The notes under the pieces were generated by a model that had not been told where the DNA came from, ran no database searches, and worked only from the letters and a program-made list of their open reading frames with translations. Position numbers and translations under genes: made by a program. From Streptomyces abikoensis (GTDB lineage Bacteria > Actinomycetota > Actinomycetes > Streptomycetales > Streptomycetaceae), in contig NZ_BMRT01000001.1 of the NCBI RefSeq assembly GCF_014648775.1, forward strand, positions 1-64,000: DNA of 64,000 nt, read 5' to 3'. Shown here in pieces: positions 24,242-34,096 of this stretch. Positions within the stretch are counted from its first letter, which is position 1. The number at the start of each line of letters is the position of its first letter.

Positions 24242-25612
24242 TCAGCCTCCGAGCAACTCCCCCATCCACGCCTCGATCGCGTCCGGAGTGCGGGGCAGCG
24301 CCCCCGACATCAGCCGCGCCCCTTCGGCCGTGATCACCAGGTCGTCCTCGATCCGCACCCCGATCCCGCGCAGCTCGGGCGGCAGCGTCTCGTCGTCGGG
24401 CTGAAGGTAGAGCCCGGGTTCGACGGTGAGCACCTGCCCCTCCTCCAGGACGCCGTCGAGATAGGCGTCGGCCCGGGCCTGGGCGCAGTCGTGGACGTCC
24501 AGGCCGAGCATATGGCCGCTGCTGCAGAGGGTGTAGCGGCGGTGGAAGTCGCCTTCCGCGCTCTTCAGGACGCCCCAGTCGGCGAGGCCCTCCGCGATGA
24601 CCCGCATGCCGGCCCGGTGGAAGTCGCGGAAGCTCGCGCCCGGCTTGAGGGCGGCGATGCCCGCCTCCTGGGCGGCGAGGACCAGCTCGTACACCTGGCG
24701 TTGGACGGGCGAGAAGCGGCCGGAGAGCGGCAGGGTGCGGGTGATGTCGGCGGTGTAGAGGGTGTCCGTCTCCACCCCGGCGTCCAGCAGCAGCAGTTCA
24801 GCGGGGTCCAGCGGCCCGTCGTTGCGTATCCAGTGCAGGACGCAGGCGTGCGCCCCGGAGGCGGCGATGGTCTCGTAGCCGGTGCCGTTGCCCTCGGCGC
24901 GGGCGCGCAGCCCGAAGACGCCCTCGATCCACCGCTCGCCACGGGGGTGGGCGAGGGCGCGCGGCAGCGCCCGGACGACGTCCTCGAACCCGGCGGTGGT
25001 GTGGTCCACGGCCAGTTGGAGCTGCTCGACCTCCCAGACGTCCTTGACCAGGCGCAGCTCGCTGAGGACGGAGGCGAGTTCGGAGTCGGTGGACGCGTCG
25101 CGGCCGGGCGGCAGCGGGCCGGGGTCGCCGAGGGCCGTGCAGCGGATGCCGGTCATGCGCTCGGCCTCGGCCAGGTCGGGGCGCCGGCCGACCCAGAACT
25201 CGCCGTAACGGCGGTCGCGGTAGAACTCCTCGCCGACGCGCGGCGAGCGGGGCCGCAGGTGGAGGACCGCCTCGTGGCCGAGCGGGCCGTCCGGCTCCAT
25301 GACCAGGACGTGACCGGCCTGCTCCTCGCCGGTCAGCCCGGTGAGCCAGGCGTACGCGCTGTGGGGGCGGAAGCGGTGGTCGCAGTCGTTGGAGCGGACC
25401 GTGAGCTCCCCGGCGGGGACGATCAGCCGCTCGCCGGGGAAGCGCGCGGAGAGCTTCGCCCGGCGGGCGGCGGCGAGGTCCGCCACGGGCAGCCGGATGT
25501 CGCCGGGCAGCGGGGTGGCCGCCCAGCCGCCCGCCATGAAGCGCTCGAACTCGGGAGTGACGGGCAGATCGTGACTTACCGTCCGGAGCGCGGTGGCCGC
25601 CGGTTCGTTCAT
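24242..25612 (-). CDS. Xaa-Pro aminopeptidase/dipeptidase (M24B)
   Basis: This 456-residue cytosolic metallopeptidase removes residues in front of proline or hydroxyproline. An N-terminal creatinase-like domain (FPGERLIVPAGELTVRSND) precedes the pita-bread catalytic domain. Metal ligands are the two aspartates in LLLDAGVETDTLYTADITRT (about residues 277 and 288), the histidine in SSGHMLGLDVHD (about 366) and glutamates in TVEPGLY (about 394) and VRIEDD (about 420). ATG 25612 follows GAGGAG by five bases. It diverges from the peptide importer and would release free proline and hydroxyproline from imported collagen peptides. Confidence 0.9.
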   Translation of the reverse strand: MNEPAATALRTVSHDLPVTPEFERFMAGGWAATPLPGDIRLPVADLAAARRAKLSARFPGERLIVPAGELTVRSNDCDHRFRPHSAYAWLTGLTGEEQAGHVLVMEPDGPLGHEAVLHLRPRSPRVGEEFYRDRRYGEFWVGRRPDLAEAERMTGIRCTALGDPGPLPPGRDASTDSELASVLSELRLVKDVWEVEQLQLAVDHTTAGFEDVVRALPRALAHPRGERWIEGVFGLRARAEGNGTGYETIAASGAHACVLHWIRNDGPLDPAELLLLDAGVETDTLYTADITRTLPLSGRFSPVQRQVYELVLAAQEAGIAALKPGASFRDFHRAGMRVIAEGLADWGVLKSAEGDFHRRYTLCSSGHMLGLDVHDCAQARADAYLDGVLEEGQVLTVEPGLYLQPDDETLPPELRGIGVRIEDDLVITAEGARLMSGALPRTPDAIEAWMGELLGG

Positions 25613-25656
25613 GGGACTCCTCCTCGGACACAGGTGGGTAACAGAGATGCTGACAC

Positions 25657-25697
25657 CTTGTCAGTGCAATTTCACATTACTATGTTACGGGTCACAT
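25657..25697 (+). promoter_or_regulatory. Importer promoter with operator in its spacer
   Basis: The -35 TTGTCA (25658-25663) and -10 TATGTT (25681-25686) are 17 bases apart. The operator-like CAATTTCACATTA (25667-25679) fills the spacer, and a further half-site TCACAT (25692-25697) lies at the expected transcription start. The 41-bp block matches 33986-34026 at 36 positions. Repressor binding here would block the importer and could also affect the divergent M24 peptidase gene. Confidence 0.75.
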
Positions 25698-25743
25698 TTC
25701 AGCCAGCAGTTCGGCTGTTCGACTGTTCACGGAGTGACCACTG

Positions 25744-27492
25744 ATGAACAAGCGCACCCGTACGGCTCTCGCCGCCCTGGCGGCCACCCTCGCACTCGGC
25801 GCGTCCGGCTGTTCCGGCGGACACCGGGCGGGCGGCGGCGGCCGGGACGGCACCGGGCACCCCGCCCCGGCCGAGGAGGGCACCGTGGTCGGCGGCACGC
25901 CGCGGAAGGGCGGCACCCTCACCGTCCTGTCCAACCAGGACTTCGCCCACCTCGACCCGGCCCGCAATTGGGTCATGAACGCCATGGGCTTCGGGACCCG
26001 GCTGCTCTACCGCACGCTGGTGACGTACCAGGCCGCCCCCGGCGTCCAGGGCAACCACCTGGTGCCCGACCTCGCCACCGACCTCGGCACCCCCTCGAAC
26101 GGCGCCAGGACCTGGACGTTCCACCTCAAGCAGGGGGTGAAGTACGAGGACGGGACGCCCGTCACCGCACAGGACGTCAAATACAACGTCGAGCGGTCCT
26201 TCTCCCCCGACCTGCCCGGCGGCGCCGACTACGCCGCCCGCTACCTCGCCGGCGCCGACGGCTACCAGGGCCCCGCCCAGGGCAAGCACCTGGACTCGGT
26301 CAAGACGCCCGACGACCGCACCATCGTCTTCGAACTGCGCAAGCCCTTCGCCGAGTTCCCCAACGCGACGGCGATGCCCACCTTCGCCCCCGTACCCCGG
26401 GCGCGCGACAACGGCCCGCAGTACGACAACCGGCCGTTCTCCTCCGGGCCGTACAAGATCGAGTCCTATGCGCGGGGCAAGAAGCTGGTCCTCGTCCGCA
26501 ACGAGCACTGGGACCCCGCGACGGACGGGGTGCGCAAGGCGTACCCGGACCGGCTGGTCATGGTGATGGGCCTCAGGGCGAACCAGATCGACGACCGGAT
26601 GATCGCCGATCAGGGCGCCGACGCCTCCGCCGTCCCCTGGTACGCGCTGCGGCCGGAGAGCGCGGTCAAGGTGCTGCCCGACCCGGCGGTGCGCAAGCGG
26701 CTCGTGGCCGAGTCCACCAACTGCACCGACATGGTCCAGATGCACACCGGCCGCGCGCCCTTCGACAACGTGAAGGTACGTCAGGCCGTGCGCTACGCCC
26801 TCGACCGCGACGCCGTCCTGACCACGTCCGGCGGCCCCGCCTTCAACGACCTGTCGACCGCGTACATGCCGGCCGCGCTCTTCGGCGGCACCCAGCCCGA
26901 CACCCTGAAGGTCCCCGCCGAGGGCGACACCGCGAAGGCCAGACAACTGCTGAAGGAGGCCGGCAAGCCGGACGGCTTCTCCACCGGCATCACCGTCCCG
27001 TCCGGCGACAAGGGCCGGGCCGAGGCGATACAGCAGTCCCTGGCCCGGGCCGGCATCAAGGTCACCATCGAGATGGTCGACCCCTCCGCGTTCTACGCCA
27101 CCATCGGCGACACGAGGAACCGCACCGACATGGTGTACACGGGCTGGTGCCCCGACTACCCCTCCGGCTCCACCTTCCTGCCCTTCGTCTTCGACGCCCG
27201 CTACATCAAGGAGAAGGGCAACTCCGGCAACCACTCGCTCTTCCGCGACGACGCCACCATGAAGCGGATGGACGAGATCGCCGCCATGACCGACACCCGG
27301 CAGGCGGCCGCGGCCTGGCAGCGGCTGGACGGCGCCATCCTCGCCAAGGCCCCGGCCGTGCCGGTGCTGGTCCGTCGCTATCCCCTGGTCGTCGGCGGCA
27401 ACATCGCCGGCGCCTACGGGCAGACCTCCTTCGGCGGCCAGCTCGACTACGCGACGATCGGCCTCAAGGACCCCGCCAAGGGCCAGGGCTGA
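25744..27492 (+). CDS. Peptide ABC transporter substrate-binding lipoprotein
   Basis: This 582-residue family 5 extracellular binding protein captures oligopeptides. The signal peptide ends in lipobox LGASGC (Cys about residue 23), followed by a glycine-rich linker. The body shows SBP family 5 features: GGTLTVLSNQDFAHLDPARN, LVPDLATDLGTPS, DGTPVTAQDVKYNVERSF and the domain return VRQAVRYALDRDAV. ATG 25744 follows GGAG. It is the first gene of the five-gene importer. In this context its ligands are probably proline- and hydroxyproline-rich collagen fragments; dipeptides in general cannot be excluded. Confidence 0.92.
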   Translation: MNKRTRTALAALAATLALGASGCSGGHRAGGGGRDGTGHPAPAEEGTVVGGTPRKGGTLTVLSNQDFAHLDPARNWVMNAMGFGTRLLYRTLVTYQAAPGVQGNHLVPDLATDLGTPSNGARTWTFHLKQGVKYEDGTPVTAQDVKYNVERSFSPDLPGGADYAARYLAGADGYQGPAQGKHLDSVKTPDDRTIVFELRKPFAEFPNATAMPTFAPVPRARDNGPQYDNRPFSSGPYKIESYARGKKLVLVRNEHWDPATDGVRKAYPDRLVMVMGLRANQIDDRMIADQGADASAVPWYALRPESAVKVLPDPAVRKRLVAESTNCTDMVQMHTGRAPFDNVKVRQAVRYALDRDAVLTTSGGPAFNDLSTAYMPAALFGGTQPDTLKVPAEGDTAKARQLLKEAGKPDGFSTGITVPSGDKGRAEAIQQSLARAGIKVTIEMVDPSAFYATIGDTRNRTDMVYTGWCPDYPSGSTFLPFVFDARYIKEKGNSGNHSLFRDDATMKRMDEIAAMTDTRQAAAAWQRLDGAILAKAPAVPVLVRRYPLVVGGNIAGAYGQTSFGGQLDYATIGLKDPAKGQG

Positions 27493-27506
27493 GAGGCCGC
27501 CGCGAC

Positions 27507-28445
27507 ATGACCACCACCACGACCCCCGTACCGGCCGGCGTGCCCGCCGGCAGCGGCCCCTGGCGGCTCGCCCGCGCGGAACTGCTCCGCCGCACCTCCG
27601 TGAAGATCTCGCTCGGCGTCGTCGCCCTCTTCCTGCTCATGGCGGCCGGCGCCCCCCTGCTCAGCGCGCTGTGCGGCTTCACGCCCGAGGAGTTCGACAA
27701 GACCGCCGTCGACCCCTACCTGGGCGGCCGGCCCATCGGCCCGCTCGGCGGCGTCTCCGCCGACCACTGGCTCGGCGTCGAACCCCTCACCGGCCGCGAC
27801 CTCTTCGCCCGCGTCGTCCACGGCGCCCAGGTCTCGCTGCTCATCGCCCTCACCGCCACCGCGATCGTCGTCGTCACCGGGACGGCGGCCGGCATCGCGG
27901 CGGGCTACTTCGGCGGCCGCGTCGACGCCGTCCTCTCCCGCCTGATGGACCTCACCATGTCCTTCCCCTCCCTCATCTTCATGATCGCCATGCTGTCGGT
28001 GGCGAAGGACGTCAACCGCGTCCTGCTGATGACCGCCGTCATCGGCCTGTTCGGCTGGCCCGGGATCGCCCGGGTCGTCCGCGGCCAGACCCTCTCGCTC
28101 AAGCGCCGCGAATACGTCGACGCGGCCCGCGTCAGCGGCTCCGGCCCCTGGCGGATCCTCACCCGCGCGATCCTCCCCGGCGTCGCGGGACCCGTCATCG
28201 CCTACACCACCCTGATCGTTCCCGGCATGATCGCGACCGAGGCGGCGCTGAGCTACCTGGGCGTCGGGGTCCGCCCGCCCACACCCTCCTGGGGACAGAT
28301 GATCGCCGAGAGCGTCGCCTTCTACGACACCGACCCCATGTACTTCGTCATCCCCAGCACCTGTCTGTTCCTGACGGTGCTCGCCTTCACCCTGCTCGGC
28401 GACGCCCTGCGCGACGTCCTCGACCCGAGGAGCGCCCGCGCGTGA
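27507..28445 (+). CDS. Peptide ABC transporter permease (DppC-like)
   Basis: This 312-residue inner-membrane permease has about six helices. Its N-terminal segment (ISLGVVALFLLMAAGAPLL) precedes an extracytoplasmic loop ending HWLGVEPLTGRDLFARVVHG, characteristic of DppC/OppC proteins. The EAA coupling loop is EYVDAARVSGSGPWRILTRA (about residue 203). ATG 27507 lies 15 bases after the binding-protein stop, and its end overlaps the next permease start by four bases (GTGA). Confidence 0.92.
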   Translation: MTTTTTPVPAGVPAGSGPWRLARAELLRRTSVKISLGVVALFLLMAAGAPLLSALCGFTPEEFDKTAVDPYLGGRPIGPLGGVSADHWLGVEPLTGRDLFARVVHGAQVSLLIALTATAIVVVTGTAAGIAAGYFGGRVDAVLSRLMDLTMSFPSLIFMIAMLSVAKDVNRVLLMTAVIGLFGWPGIARVVRGQTLSLKRREYVDAARVSGSGPWRILTRAILPGVAGPVIAYTTLIVPGMIATEAALSYLGVGVRPPTPSWGQMIAESVAFYDTDPMYFVIPSTCLFLTVLAFTLLGDALRDVLDPRSARA

Positions 28446-29428
28446 TCCTCTACATCGGCCGCCGGCTCCTCGGCGTCATCGGCGTGCTCGTCGCCATCGC
28501 CGCCGTCACCTTCACCATCTTCTACGTCCTGCCCTCCGACCCCGCCGCCGCGGCCTGCGGCAAGTCCTGCAGCACCGAGCGACTGACCGCCATCCGCGCC
28601 CACATGGGCCTCGACCAGCCACTGTGGCGGCAGTTCGCCGACTTCGTCACCGGCATCTTCACCGGCCGCACCCTGGGCGGCGGACAGTACGCCCTGCACT
28701 GCGCCTTCCCCTGCCTCGGCTACTCGTACGAGAACTCCGAGGCCGTCTGGGACCTGCTGATGGACCGGCTGCCGGTCTCCGCCTCCCTCGCCCTGGGCGC
28801 GGCCGTGCTCTGGCTGCTCCTCGGCCTCGGCGCCGGGGTCACCGCGGCCCTGCGCAAGGACACCCTCACCGACCGGGTCCTGATGGTCGGTGCCGTCGCC
28901 GCCGCCTCGCTGCCGGTCTACTTCACCTCGATGACGCTGATCTACGGCATCGTCCGCACGGCCGGACTGCTCCCCTACCCGCAGTACGTGCCCTTCGGCG
29001 ACGACCCCGTCCACTGGGCGTCGAACCTCCTCCTGCCCTGGCTGGCCCTGGCCGTCCTGTACGCCGCCATGTACGCCCGCCAGAGCCGCGGTTCGATGAT
29101 CGAGACGATGGCGGAGCCGTACATCCGCACCGCCCGCGCCAAGGGCCTCCCGCGCCGCACCGTCGTCGTCAAGCACGGGCTGCGCGCGGGCATGACCCCG
29201 GTCCTCACCCTCTTCGGCATGGACCTGGGCGGACTCCTCGCGGGCGCGGTCATCACCGAGTCCCTCTTCGGGCTCCCGGGGATCGGGCGGCTCTTCTACG
29301 GCGCCCTGTCCACCGGCGACCAGCCGGTCGTCCTCGGCGTCACCCTCCTGGCCGCCGCCTTCATCGTCGTCGCCAACCTGGCCGTCGACCTGCTCTACGC
29401 CGTCGTCGACCCGCGAGTGAGGTACTGA
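28442..29428 (+). CDS. Peptide ABC transporter permease (DppB-like)
   Basis: This 328-residue permease opens [20 protein letters not shown], the DppB/OppB hallmark. It has about six helices and an EAA loop at [19 protein letters not shown] (about residue 227). A pair of cysteine-bearing insertions ([21 protein letters not shown]) in the first periplasmic region is unusual and could form disulfides. GTG 28442 overlaps the previous gene, and the stop overlaps the ATPase start as TGATG. Confidence 0.92.
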   Translation: MILYIGRRLLGVIGVLVAIAAVTFTIFYVLPSDPAAAACGKSCSTERLTAIRAHMGLDQPLWRQFADFVTGIFTGRTLGGGQYALHCAFPCLGYSYENSEAVWDLLMDRLPVSASLALGAAVLWLLLGLGAGVTAALRKDTLTDRVLMVGAVAAASLPVYFTSMTLIYGIVRTAGLLPYPQYVPFGDDPVHWASNLLLPWLALAVLYAAMYARQSRGSMIETMAEPYIRTARAKGLPRRTVVVKHGLRAGMTPVLTLFGMDLGGLLAGAVITESLFGLPGIGRLFYGALSTGDQPVVLGVTLLAAAFIVVANLAVDLLYAVVDPRVRY

Positions 29429-30468
29429 TGGCCGCCACCGCGCAAGCCACCGCGCACGAACCACCCCTGCTGTCCGTCACGGGCCTGACCGTCACCTTTC
29501 CCACCCGCCACGGTCCCGTACGGGCCGTGGACTCCCTCGGCTTCTCCGTACGACGAGGCCGCACCCTCGGCATCGTCGGCGAATCCGGCTCCGGGAAGTC
29601 CGTCACCTCCCTGGCCGTCCTGGGCCTCCACACCTCCGCCGAGGTCACCGGCTCCATCGCCCTCGACGGCCGCGAGCTGGTCGGACTGCCCGAACGCGAA
29701 CTGAACCGGCTGCGCGGACGGCGGATGGCGATGATCTTCCAGGACCCGCTCTCCAGCCTCCACCCCTACTACACCGTCGGCGAGCAGATAGCCGAACACC
29801 AGCGCGTCCACTTCGGCACCGGCCGCGCCGCCGCCCGCCGACGGGCCGTCGAGTTGCTCGGCGAGGTCGGCATCCCGGAGCCCGCGCGCCGGGCGGGAGA
29901 GCATCCGCACCAGTTCTCCGGCGGGATGCGCCAGCGCGCGATGATCGCCATGGCGCTGGCCTGCGAACCCGACCTGCTCATCGCCGACGAGCCGACCACC
30001 GCCCTCGACGTCACCGTCCAGGCCCAGATCCTGGAGCTGATCGCCCGGCTGCAGCGGGAGCGCGGACTCGGCGTCGTCCTGATCACCCACGACCTCGGCG
30101 TCGTCGCCCACGTCGCCCAGGACGTGCTGGTCATGTACGGGGGGCGGGCCGCCGAACACGCTCCCGTCGACGCCCTCTTCGCCGACCCCGCCCACCCCTA
30201 CACCCAGGGGCTGCTCGACTCCGTCCCCCGCCTCGACGACACGGACGACACGCCCCTGCGGGCCATCCCGGGCAGCCCGCCCTCGCTGCTGGACCCGTCC
30301 CCCGGGTGCCCCTTCGCGCCGCGCTGTCCCGTGGCGGCGGCCGCGACGGGCGCCGAACGGCGCCGGTGCGAGGCGACACGGCCGCCGCTCGTCCGAGCCC
30401 GGGACCGTCTGGTGGCCTGTCACCTTCCCCTGCGCTCCGGCGCCGGAGCCCCCGGAGGCGCCCGATGA
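29428..30468 (+). CDS. Peptide ABC transporter ATPase (DppD-like)
   Basis: This 346-residue cytoplasmic ATPase has Walker A GESGSGKS (about residue 52), Q-loop [12 protein letters not shown] (about 105), signature FSGGMRQR (about 168), Walker [13 protein letters not shown] (about 183) and H-loop ITHDLG. The C-terminal oligopeptide/dipeptide region contains CPFAPRCP, a cysteine motif shared by peptide-importer ATPases. ATG 29428 shares one base with the previous stop, and its end overlaps the last ATPase gene as ATGA. Confidence 0.93.
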   Translation: MAATAQATAHEPPLLSVTGLTVTFPTRHGPVRAVDSLGFSVRRGRTLGIVGESGSGKSVTSLAVLGLHTSAEVTGSIALDGRELVGLPERELNRLRGRRMAMIFQDPLSSLHPYYTVGEQIAEHQRVHFGTGRAAARRRAVELLGEVGIPEPARRAGEHPHQFSGGMRQRAMIAMALACEPDLLIADEPTTALDVTVQAQILELIARLQRERGLGVVLITHDLGVVAHVAQDVLVMYGGRAAEHAPVDALFADPAHPYTQGLLDSVPRLDDTDDTPLRAIPGSPPSLLDPSPGCPFAPRCPVAAAATGAERRRCEATRPPLVRARDRLVACHLPLRSGAGAPGGAR

Positions 30469-31448
30469 CCGCGACCGACCGTCCCCTGCTCTCCGTCAGG
30501 GACCTGACCATGACCTTCCCCGGCAGACGGGGCCGCTCCGCTCCCGTACGGGCCGTCGACGGCGTCTCCTTCGACGTCGCCGCGGGCGAGACCCTGGGGC
30601 TGGTCGGGGAGTCCGGCTGCGGCAAGTCCACCACCGGCCGCATGATCGTACGGCTCCTGGAACCGACCTCCGGAACGATCGCCTACGACGGCCGGGACAT
30701 CAGCCGGCTGCGGCAGCGCGAGCTGAAACCGCTCCGCAAGGAGCTGCAGATGGTCTTCCAGGACCCGCACTCCTCCCTCAACCCGCGCCAGACGGTCGCC
30801 CGGATCATCGCCGACCCGCTGCTGACGCAGGGCGCTTCGGCGGCGTCCGCCCGCGCGCGGGCCGTGGAGCTGATGGAGCTCGTGGGGCTCATCCCCGAGC
30901 ACGTCGACCGCTACCCGCACGAGTTCTCCGGCGGCCAGGCGCAGCGCATCGGCATCGCCCGCGCGCTCGCCACCGGCCCCCGCCTGATCGTCGCCGACGA
31001 GCCGGTCTCGGCCCTCGACGTCTCCGTGCAGGCCCAGATCGTCCATCTCCTGGAACGGCTGCGGCGGGAGCTCGGGATCGCCTGTCTCTTCATCGCCCAC
31101 GACCTGTCCGTGGTGAAGCGGGTGTGCGACCGGGTCGCCGTCATGTACCTGGGGCGGATCGTGGAAGTCGGGGACAAGGAGCGGGTGTACGCGGCCCCGG
31201 CCCACCCGTACACGCGGGCCCTGCTCTCGGCCGTGCCCCTGCCGGATCCGGCGGCGGAGCGGACGCGCGAGCGGATCACCCTGCTCGGCGATCCGCCGAG
31301 TCCGGCGGCTCCCCCGCCGGGCTGTACGTTCCATCCGCGGTGCCCGGCCGCGCGGGAGATCTGCCGGCGCGAGGCGCCGACGCTGGGGGTCGCCGTGCCG
31401 GGCGAGGCGCGGCAGGTGGCCTGTCACTTTCCCGCGACGGCGGTCTGA
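30465..31448 (+). CDS. Peptide ABC transporter ATPase (DppF-like)
   Basis: This 327-residue ATPase is the partner of the DppD-like subunit. Walker A is GESGCGKST (about residue 48), Q-loop [14 protein letters not shown], signature FSGGQAQR (about 153) and Walker [13 protein letters not shown]. It has the C-terminal peptide-importer extension with [13 protein letters not shown] 30465 overlaps the previous stop. It ends the importer operon; a hairpin at 31574-31591 lies downstream. Confidence 0.93.
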   Translation: MTATDRPLLSVRDLTMTFPGRRGRSAPVRAVDGVSFDVAAGETLGLVGESGCGKSTTGRMIVRLLEPTSGTIAYDGRDISRLRQRELKPLRKELQMVFQDPHSSLNPRQTVARIIADPLLTQGASAASARARAVELMELVGLIPEHVDRYPHEFSGGQAQRIGIARALATGPRLIVADEPVSALDVSVQAQIVHLLERLRRELGIACLFIAHDLSVVKRVCDRVAVMYLGRIVEVGDKERVYAAPAHPYTRALLSAVPLPDPAAERTRERITLLGDPPSPAAPPPGCTFHPRCPAAREICRREAPTLGVAVPGEARQVACHFPATAV

Positions 31449-31573
31449 CGGCCGGGGGGCGGGGGCGGTCTGATGGCCGGGGGGCCGGGGCGGTTCGGCA
31501 CCGCCGGAGCGGTGGACGGTGGCTGAGCGCCGTCGCGGCGGCGGTTCTTCCCCAGTCCCGCCCCTCCCCGTAA

Positions 31574-31591
31574 CCGGGGGCAAGCCCCCGG
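31574..31591 (+). terminator. Weak hairpin after the importer operon
   Basis: CCGGGGGC and GCCCCCGG form an eight-base stem around AA. There is no U-run. Possible terminator or pause between the importer operon and the convergent M6 protease gene. Confidence 0.3.
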
Positions 31592-31610
31592 GCCCCCTGG
31601 GGCCAGGGGC

Positions 31611-31650
31611 CGGGACCGGGACCGGGACCGAGGCCGGGACGGAACCGGGC
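31611..31650. repeat. Hexamer tandem repeat, GGGACC units
   Basis: Consecutive gggaccg-type units (three perfect, two imperfect) lie just past the stop codon of the M6 protease gene. A simple-sequence tract with no evident function. Confidence 0.6.
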
Positions 31651-31665
31651 GGCCTCCGGGCAGGG

Positions 31666-32868
31666 CTACCGCTTCGTGACGCGTACCGTGTCCCCGTCGG
31701 GGCCGGAACGCAGGACGTCGACGCGCACGCCCGCGGCCGGGTCCGTGAACGACTCGCCCGGCCGGTACGGGGCGTCGTCCAGGGGGCGGCAGCCGGTCGG
31801 CGGGGTGGTGGCGGGGCGGGCGTCCATCACGCGGATCGGGCCCTTGCCCGTCGGTACGGACGAGTCGACCTTGTACACCAGCGCACCCGTCGCGCAGGCG
31901 CGCGCGTCCGTGCCGGCCGCCCGCCGCGACTCGACGACGTAGGCGGTCGTGGGGCCGGTGCGGACGACGGCCATCTTGGTGCCGCCGCCGTGTTCGACGG
32001 CGGTCAGGCGGACGGTGTCGGCGCCCCCGGTCGCGCGGCAGACCACCTGGCGGTCCTCGGTCCAGCCGAGTTTCCACGCATGCCAGGCGAAGTACTGCGG
32101 CGCCGCGCCGCCGATCAGACCCATCACGTCCCAGCCGCCGACGAAACGGTGGGCGTCGTCGGCCGCGTCGAAGGCGTAGAGGTCGGGCAGGCCGAAGGTG
32201 TGGGCGGTCTCGTGGCCCACGATCCTCGGCCCCCAGCGCCGGACGTCCTGGCCGAAGGTCACCGCCCACTTCAGCCGGTGGCCGTCGGCGACGACGCCGC
32301 GCGTTCCCGGCTCGTGGATGTAGGTGGGCGAGAAGGAGATGGCGGAGGCGTTCCGGGTGGGGACGACGTAGACCATGTCGTACCGCGAGAAGTCCACATG
32401 GGGGTCGGCCGCCGTCACGGCGTCCTTGACGTAGGCCTCGTGGGTCTCGTGGCTCAGCCCCCGGGCGAAGCCGTAGTCCGTGGACGCGTGGGGCATGCGC
32501 ACCCAGCGCCGGTGCTCGGTGATGTCCGGCCACGCCTTGCCGTACGAGGCCCGCCGCATCCAGCCCGCGCCGGGTGTGACACCGGCGGCGACCTCGGCCG
32601 GGGACTCGGTGGCGGGCGCGTCGGGGAAGTCCACGAAGATCATGGCGACCCGGACCGGGCCGGAGGAGCGCTGGAAGACGGAGTGGTCGGTGCCGTGGCC
32701 CTCATCCGTCCAGCCGGTGGTGCCGGGCAGGGCACAGGCCGAGGGTCTGTCGCGCGTCGGCGCGGCCGCCGAGGCGGGTGGTGCTGGTGCGCACAGGAGG
32801 AGCAGGACGGCGACCATGGCCGGCAGAAGTGCGGACCGGGCCGGTCCGGGGGGAGGTTTTCCGCTCAT
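31666..32868 (-). CDS. Secreted M6-family metalloprotease
   Basis: This 400-residue zinc protease has a signal peptide (cleavage near APPASAAA, about residue 34). The zinc site GHETAHTFGLPD (about 216-227) and following GGWDVMG are those of the immune-inhibitor-A-like M6 peptidases, and VAMIFVDFPDAPA near residue 72 is the conserved entry strand. It acts outside the cell on proteins. ATG 32868 is divergent from the LysR gene 101 bases away, a typical regulator/target pair. Its place between importer and collagenase suggests a supporting role in protein-matrix breakdown, but no copy of the GntR-type site was found before it. Confidence 0.85.
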   Translation of the reverse strand: MSGKPPPGPARSALLPAMVAVLLLLCAPAPPASAAAPTRDRPSACALPGTTGWTDEGHGTDHSVFQRSSGPVRVAMIFVDFPDAPATESPAEVAAGVTPGAGWMRRASYGKAWPDITEHRRWVRMPHASTDYGFARGLSHETHEAYVKDAVTAADPHVDFSRYDMVYVVPTRNASAISFSPTYIHEPGTRGVVADGHRLKWAVTFGQDVRRWGPRIVGHETAHTFGLPDLYAFDAADDAHRFVGGWDVMGLIGGAAPQYFAWHAWKLGWTEDRQVVCRATGGADTVRLTAVEHGGGTKMAVVRTGPTTAYVVESRRAAGTDARACATGALVYKVDSSVPTGKGPIRVMDARPATTPPTGCRPLDDAPYRPGESFTDPAAGVRVDVLRSGPDGDTVRVTKR

Positions 32869-32969
32869 GGGGTCGCGAACTCCCTTCGCAGGGGCGTGTG
32901 ATGTTTCGCATAAGGGTGCTGAGGCCCGGGCCTGTCGGGAAGCTCACGCCGGTCCATAACATCCGCGGC

Positions 32970-33938
32970 ATGGATCTCGAGTTACGGCATCTGCGGGTGG
33001 TGTGCGCGATCGAGGAGGCGGGCAGCCTCACGCGCGCGGCGGCCGCGCTGCGTACGACGCAGCCGGGGCTCAGCGCCCAGCTCCGGCGCATCGAGGCGAT
33101 GCTGGGCGGGACGCTCTTCGACCGGGGGCGCGCGGGCGTCGTGGCCACGCCGTTGGGGGAGCTGGTCCTCGCCCGGGCCCGGGCCGTCCTGCCGGGCGTC
33201 GACGGTCTGCTGGCCGACACCGCCCGTGCCGCGCGCCGCCGGGCGGACCCGGACCGGGTGCGCGTCGGCTCGGTGGGCGCGCCGCTGCTGGGCCATCTGG
33301 TCCTGGCGATCCGCGCGGTACGGCCCGGGGCCGAGGTGACGGCACGCTGCCAGTACGCGGCCGCGCCGCTGCTCGACGACCTGGCCGCCGGGCGGCTGGA
33401 GGCGGCCGTGCTCGGTGACAGCCCGGGCCAGGAGCTGGTGCCGCCCGGCGACATCGAGCTGCGGCCGCTGGTGACCGAGCCCGTCTTCGCGCTGCTCCCC
33501 TCCGCGCATCCGCTGGCGGCCCGGGAGGAGGTGGACCTCGGCCGGCTCGTCGAGGAGGTGTGGGCGGTGCCACGCCCCGACAGCGACCGGACGCGCGAAT
33601 ACTGGTCGACCGCGCTCGCCCTGACGGGCCGTCGGCCGCGGACGCCCTACGAGGCGGAGGGCCGTCAGCTGGTCGAGCTCGTACGGGCGGGGCTCGCGGT
33701 CAGCCTGTGCCAGGCCACCTTCCTGGAGGTGCCGGGCGTCGTGGTGCGCCCGCTGGCGGGCGATCCGCTCTGGTACCGCCATGTGCTGGGGTGGCGTCGC
33801 GACGGTCCGCTCGCCGGCCGGGGCGAGGAGATCGTGCGCAGGGTGGGCGCGGGATATCTCGACAGCTGCGCGGCCAGCCCCGTGTACGCACGGTGGCGTG
33901 AACAGCACGCGCACTCCGCGCAGTTGACGGGCCGATAA
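32970..33938 (+). CDS. LysR-family regulator
   Basis: This 322-residue regulator has an N-terminal winged helix (ELRHLRVVCAIEEAGSLTRA with TQPGLSAQLRRIE, about residues 3-60) and a periplasmic-binding-protein-like effector domain. ATG 32970 follows a -10-like CATAAC (32955-32960) with no Shine-Dalgarno sequence, so the message may be leaderless or nearly so. The divergent M6 protease gene is the likely target. The tail PVYARWREQHAHSA extends past the usual domain end. Confidence 0.88.
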   Translation: MDLELRHLRVVCAIEEAGSLTRAAAALRTTQPGLSAQLRRIEAMLGGTLFDRGRAGVVATPLGELVLARARAVLPGVDGLLADTARAARRRADPDRVRVGSVGAPLLGHLVLAIRAVRPGAEVTARCQYAAAPLLDDLAAGRLEAAVLGDSPGQELVPPGDIELRPLVTEPVFALLPSAHPLAAREEVDLGRLVEEVWAVPRPDSDRTREYWSTALALTGRRPRTPYEAEGRQLVELVRAGLAVSLCQATFLEVPGVVVRPLAGDPLWYRHVLGWRRDGPLAGRGEEIVRRVGAGYLDSCAASPVYARWREQHAHSAQLTGR

Positions 33939-33985
33939 CACTTTTCGCGTGTGAGGCTCCTGACACATCCTCAGTCGCCGAGGGG

Positions 33986-34026
33986 CTTGTCAGTGCCATT
34001 TCACATTACTACGTTACACATCACAT
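33986..34026 (+). promoter_or_regulatory. Collagenase promoter with the same operator block
   Basis: The -35 TTGTCA (33987-33992) and -10 TACGTT (34010-34015) are 17 bases apart, and operator-like CCATTTCACATTA (33996-34008) fills the spacer. A TCACAT half-site (34021-34026) lies at the transcription start. The block is identical to 25657-25697 at 36 of 41 positions, linking collagenase and peptide importer to one regulator. Confidence 0.75.
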
Positions 34027-34096
34027 GCCGCCGCAGGTCCCCCACGTACCACCCGTAACAGAGCGGCCACTCCACCTCCCACACAGGAGTTCATCG

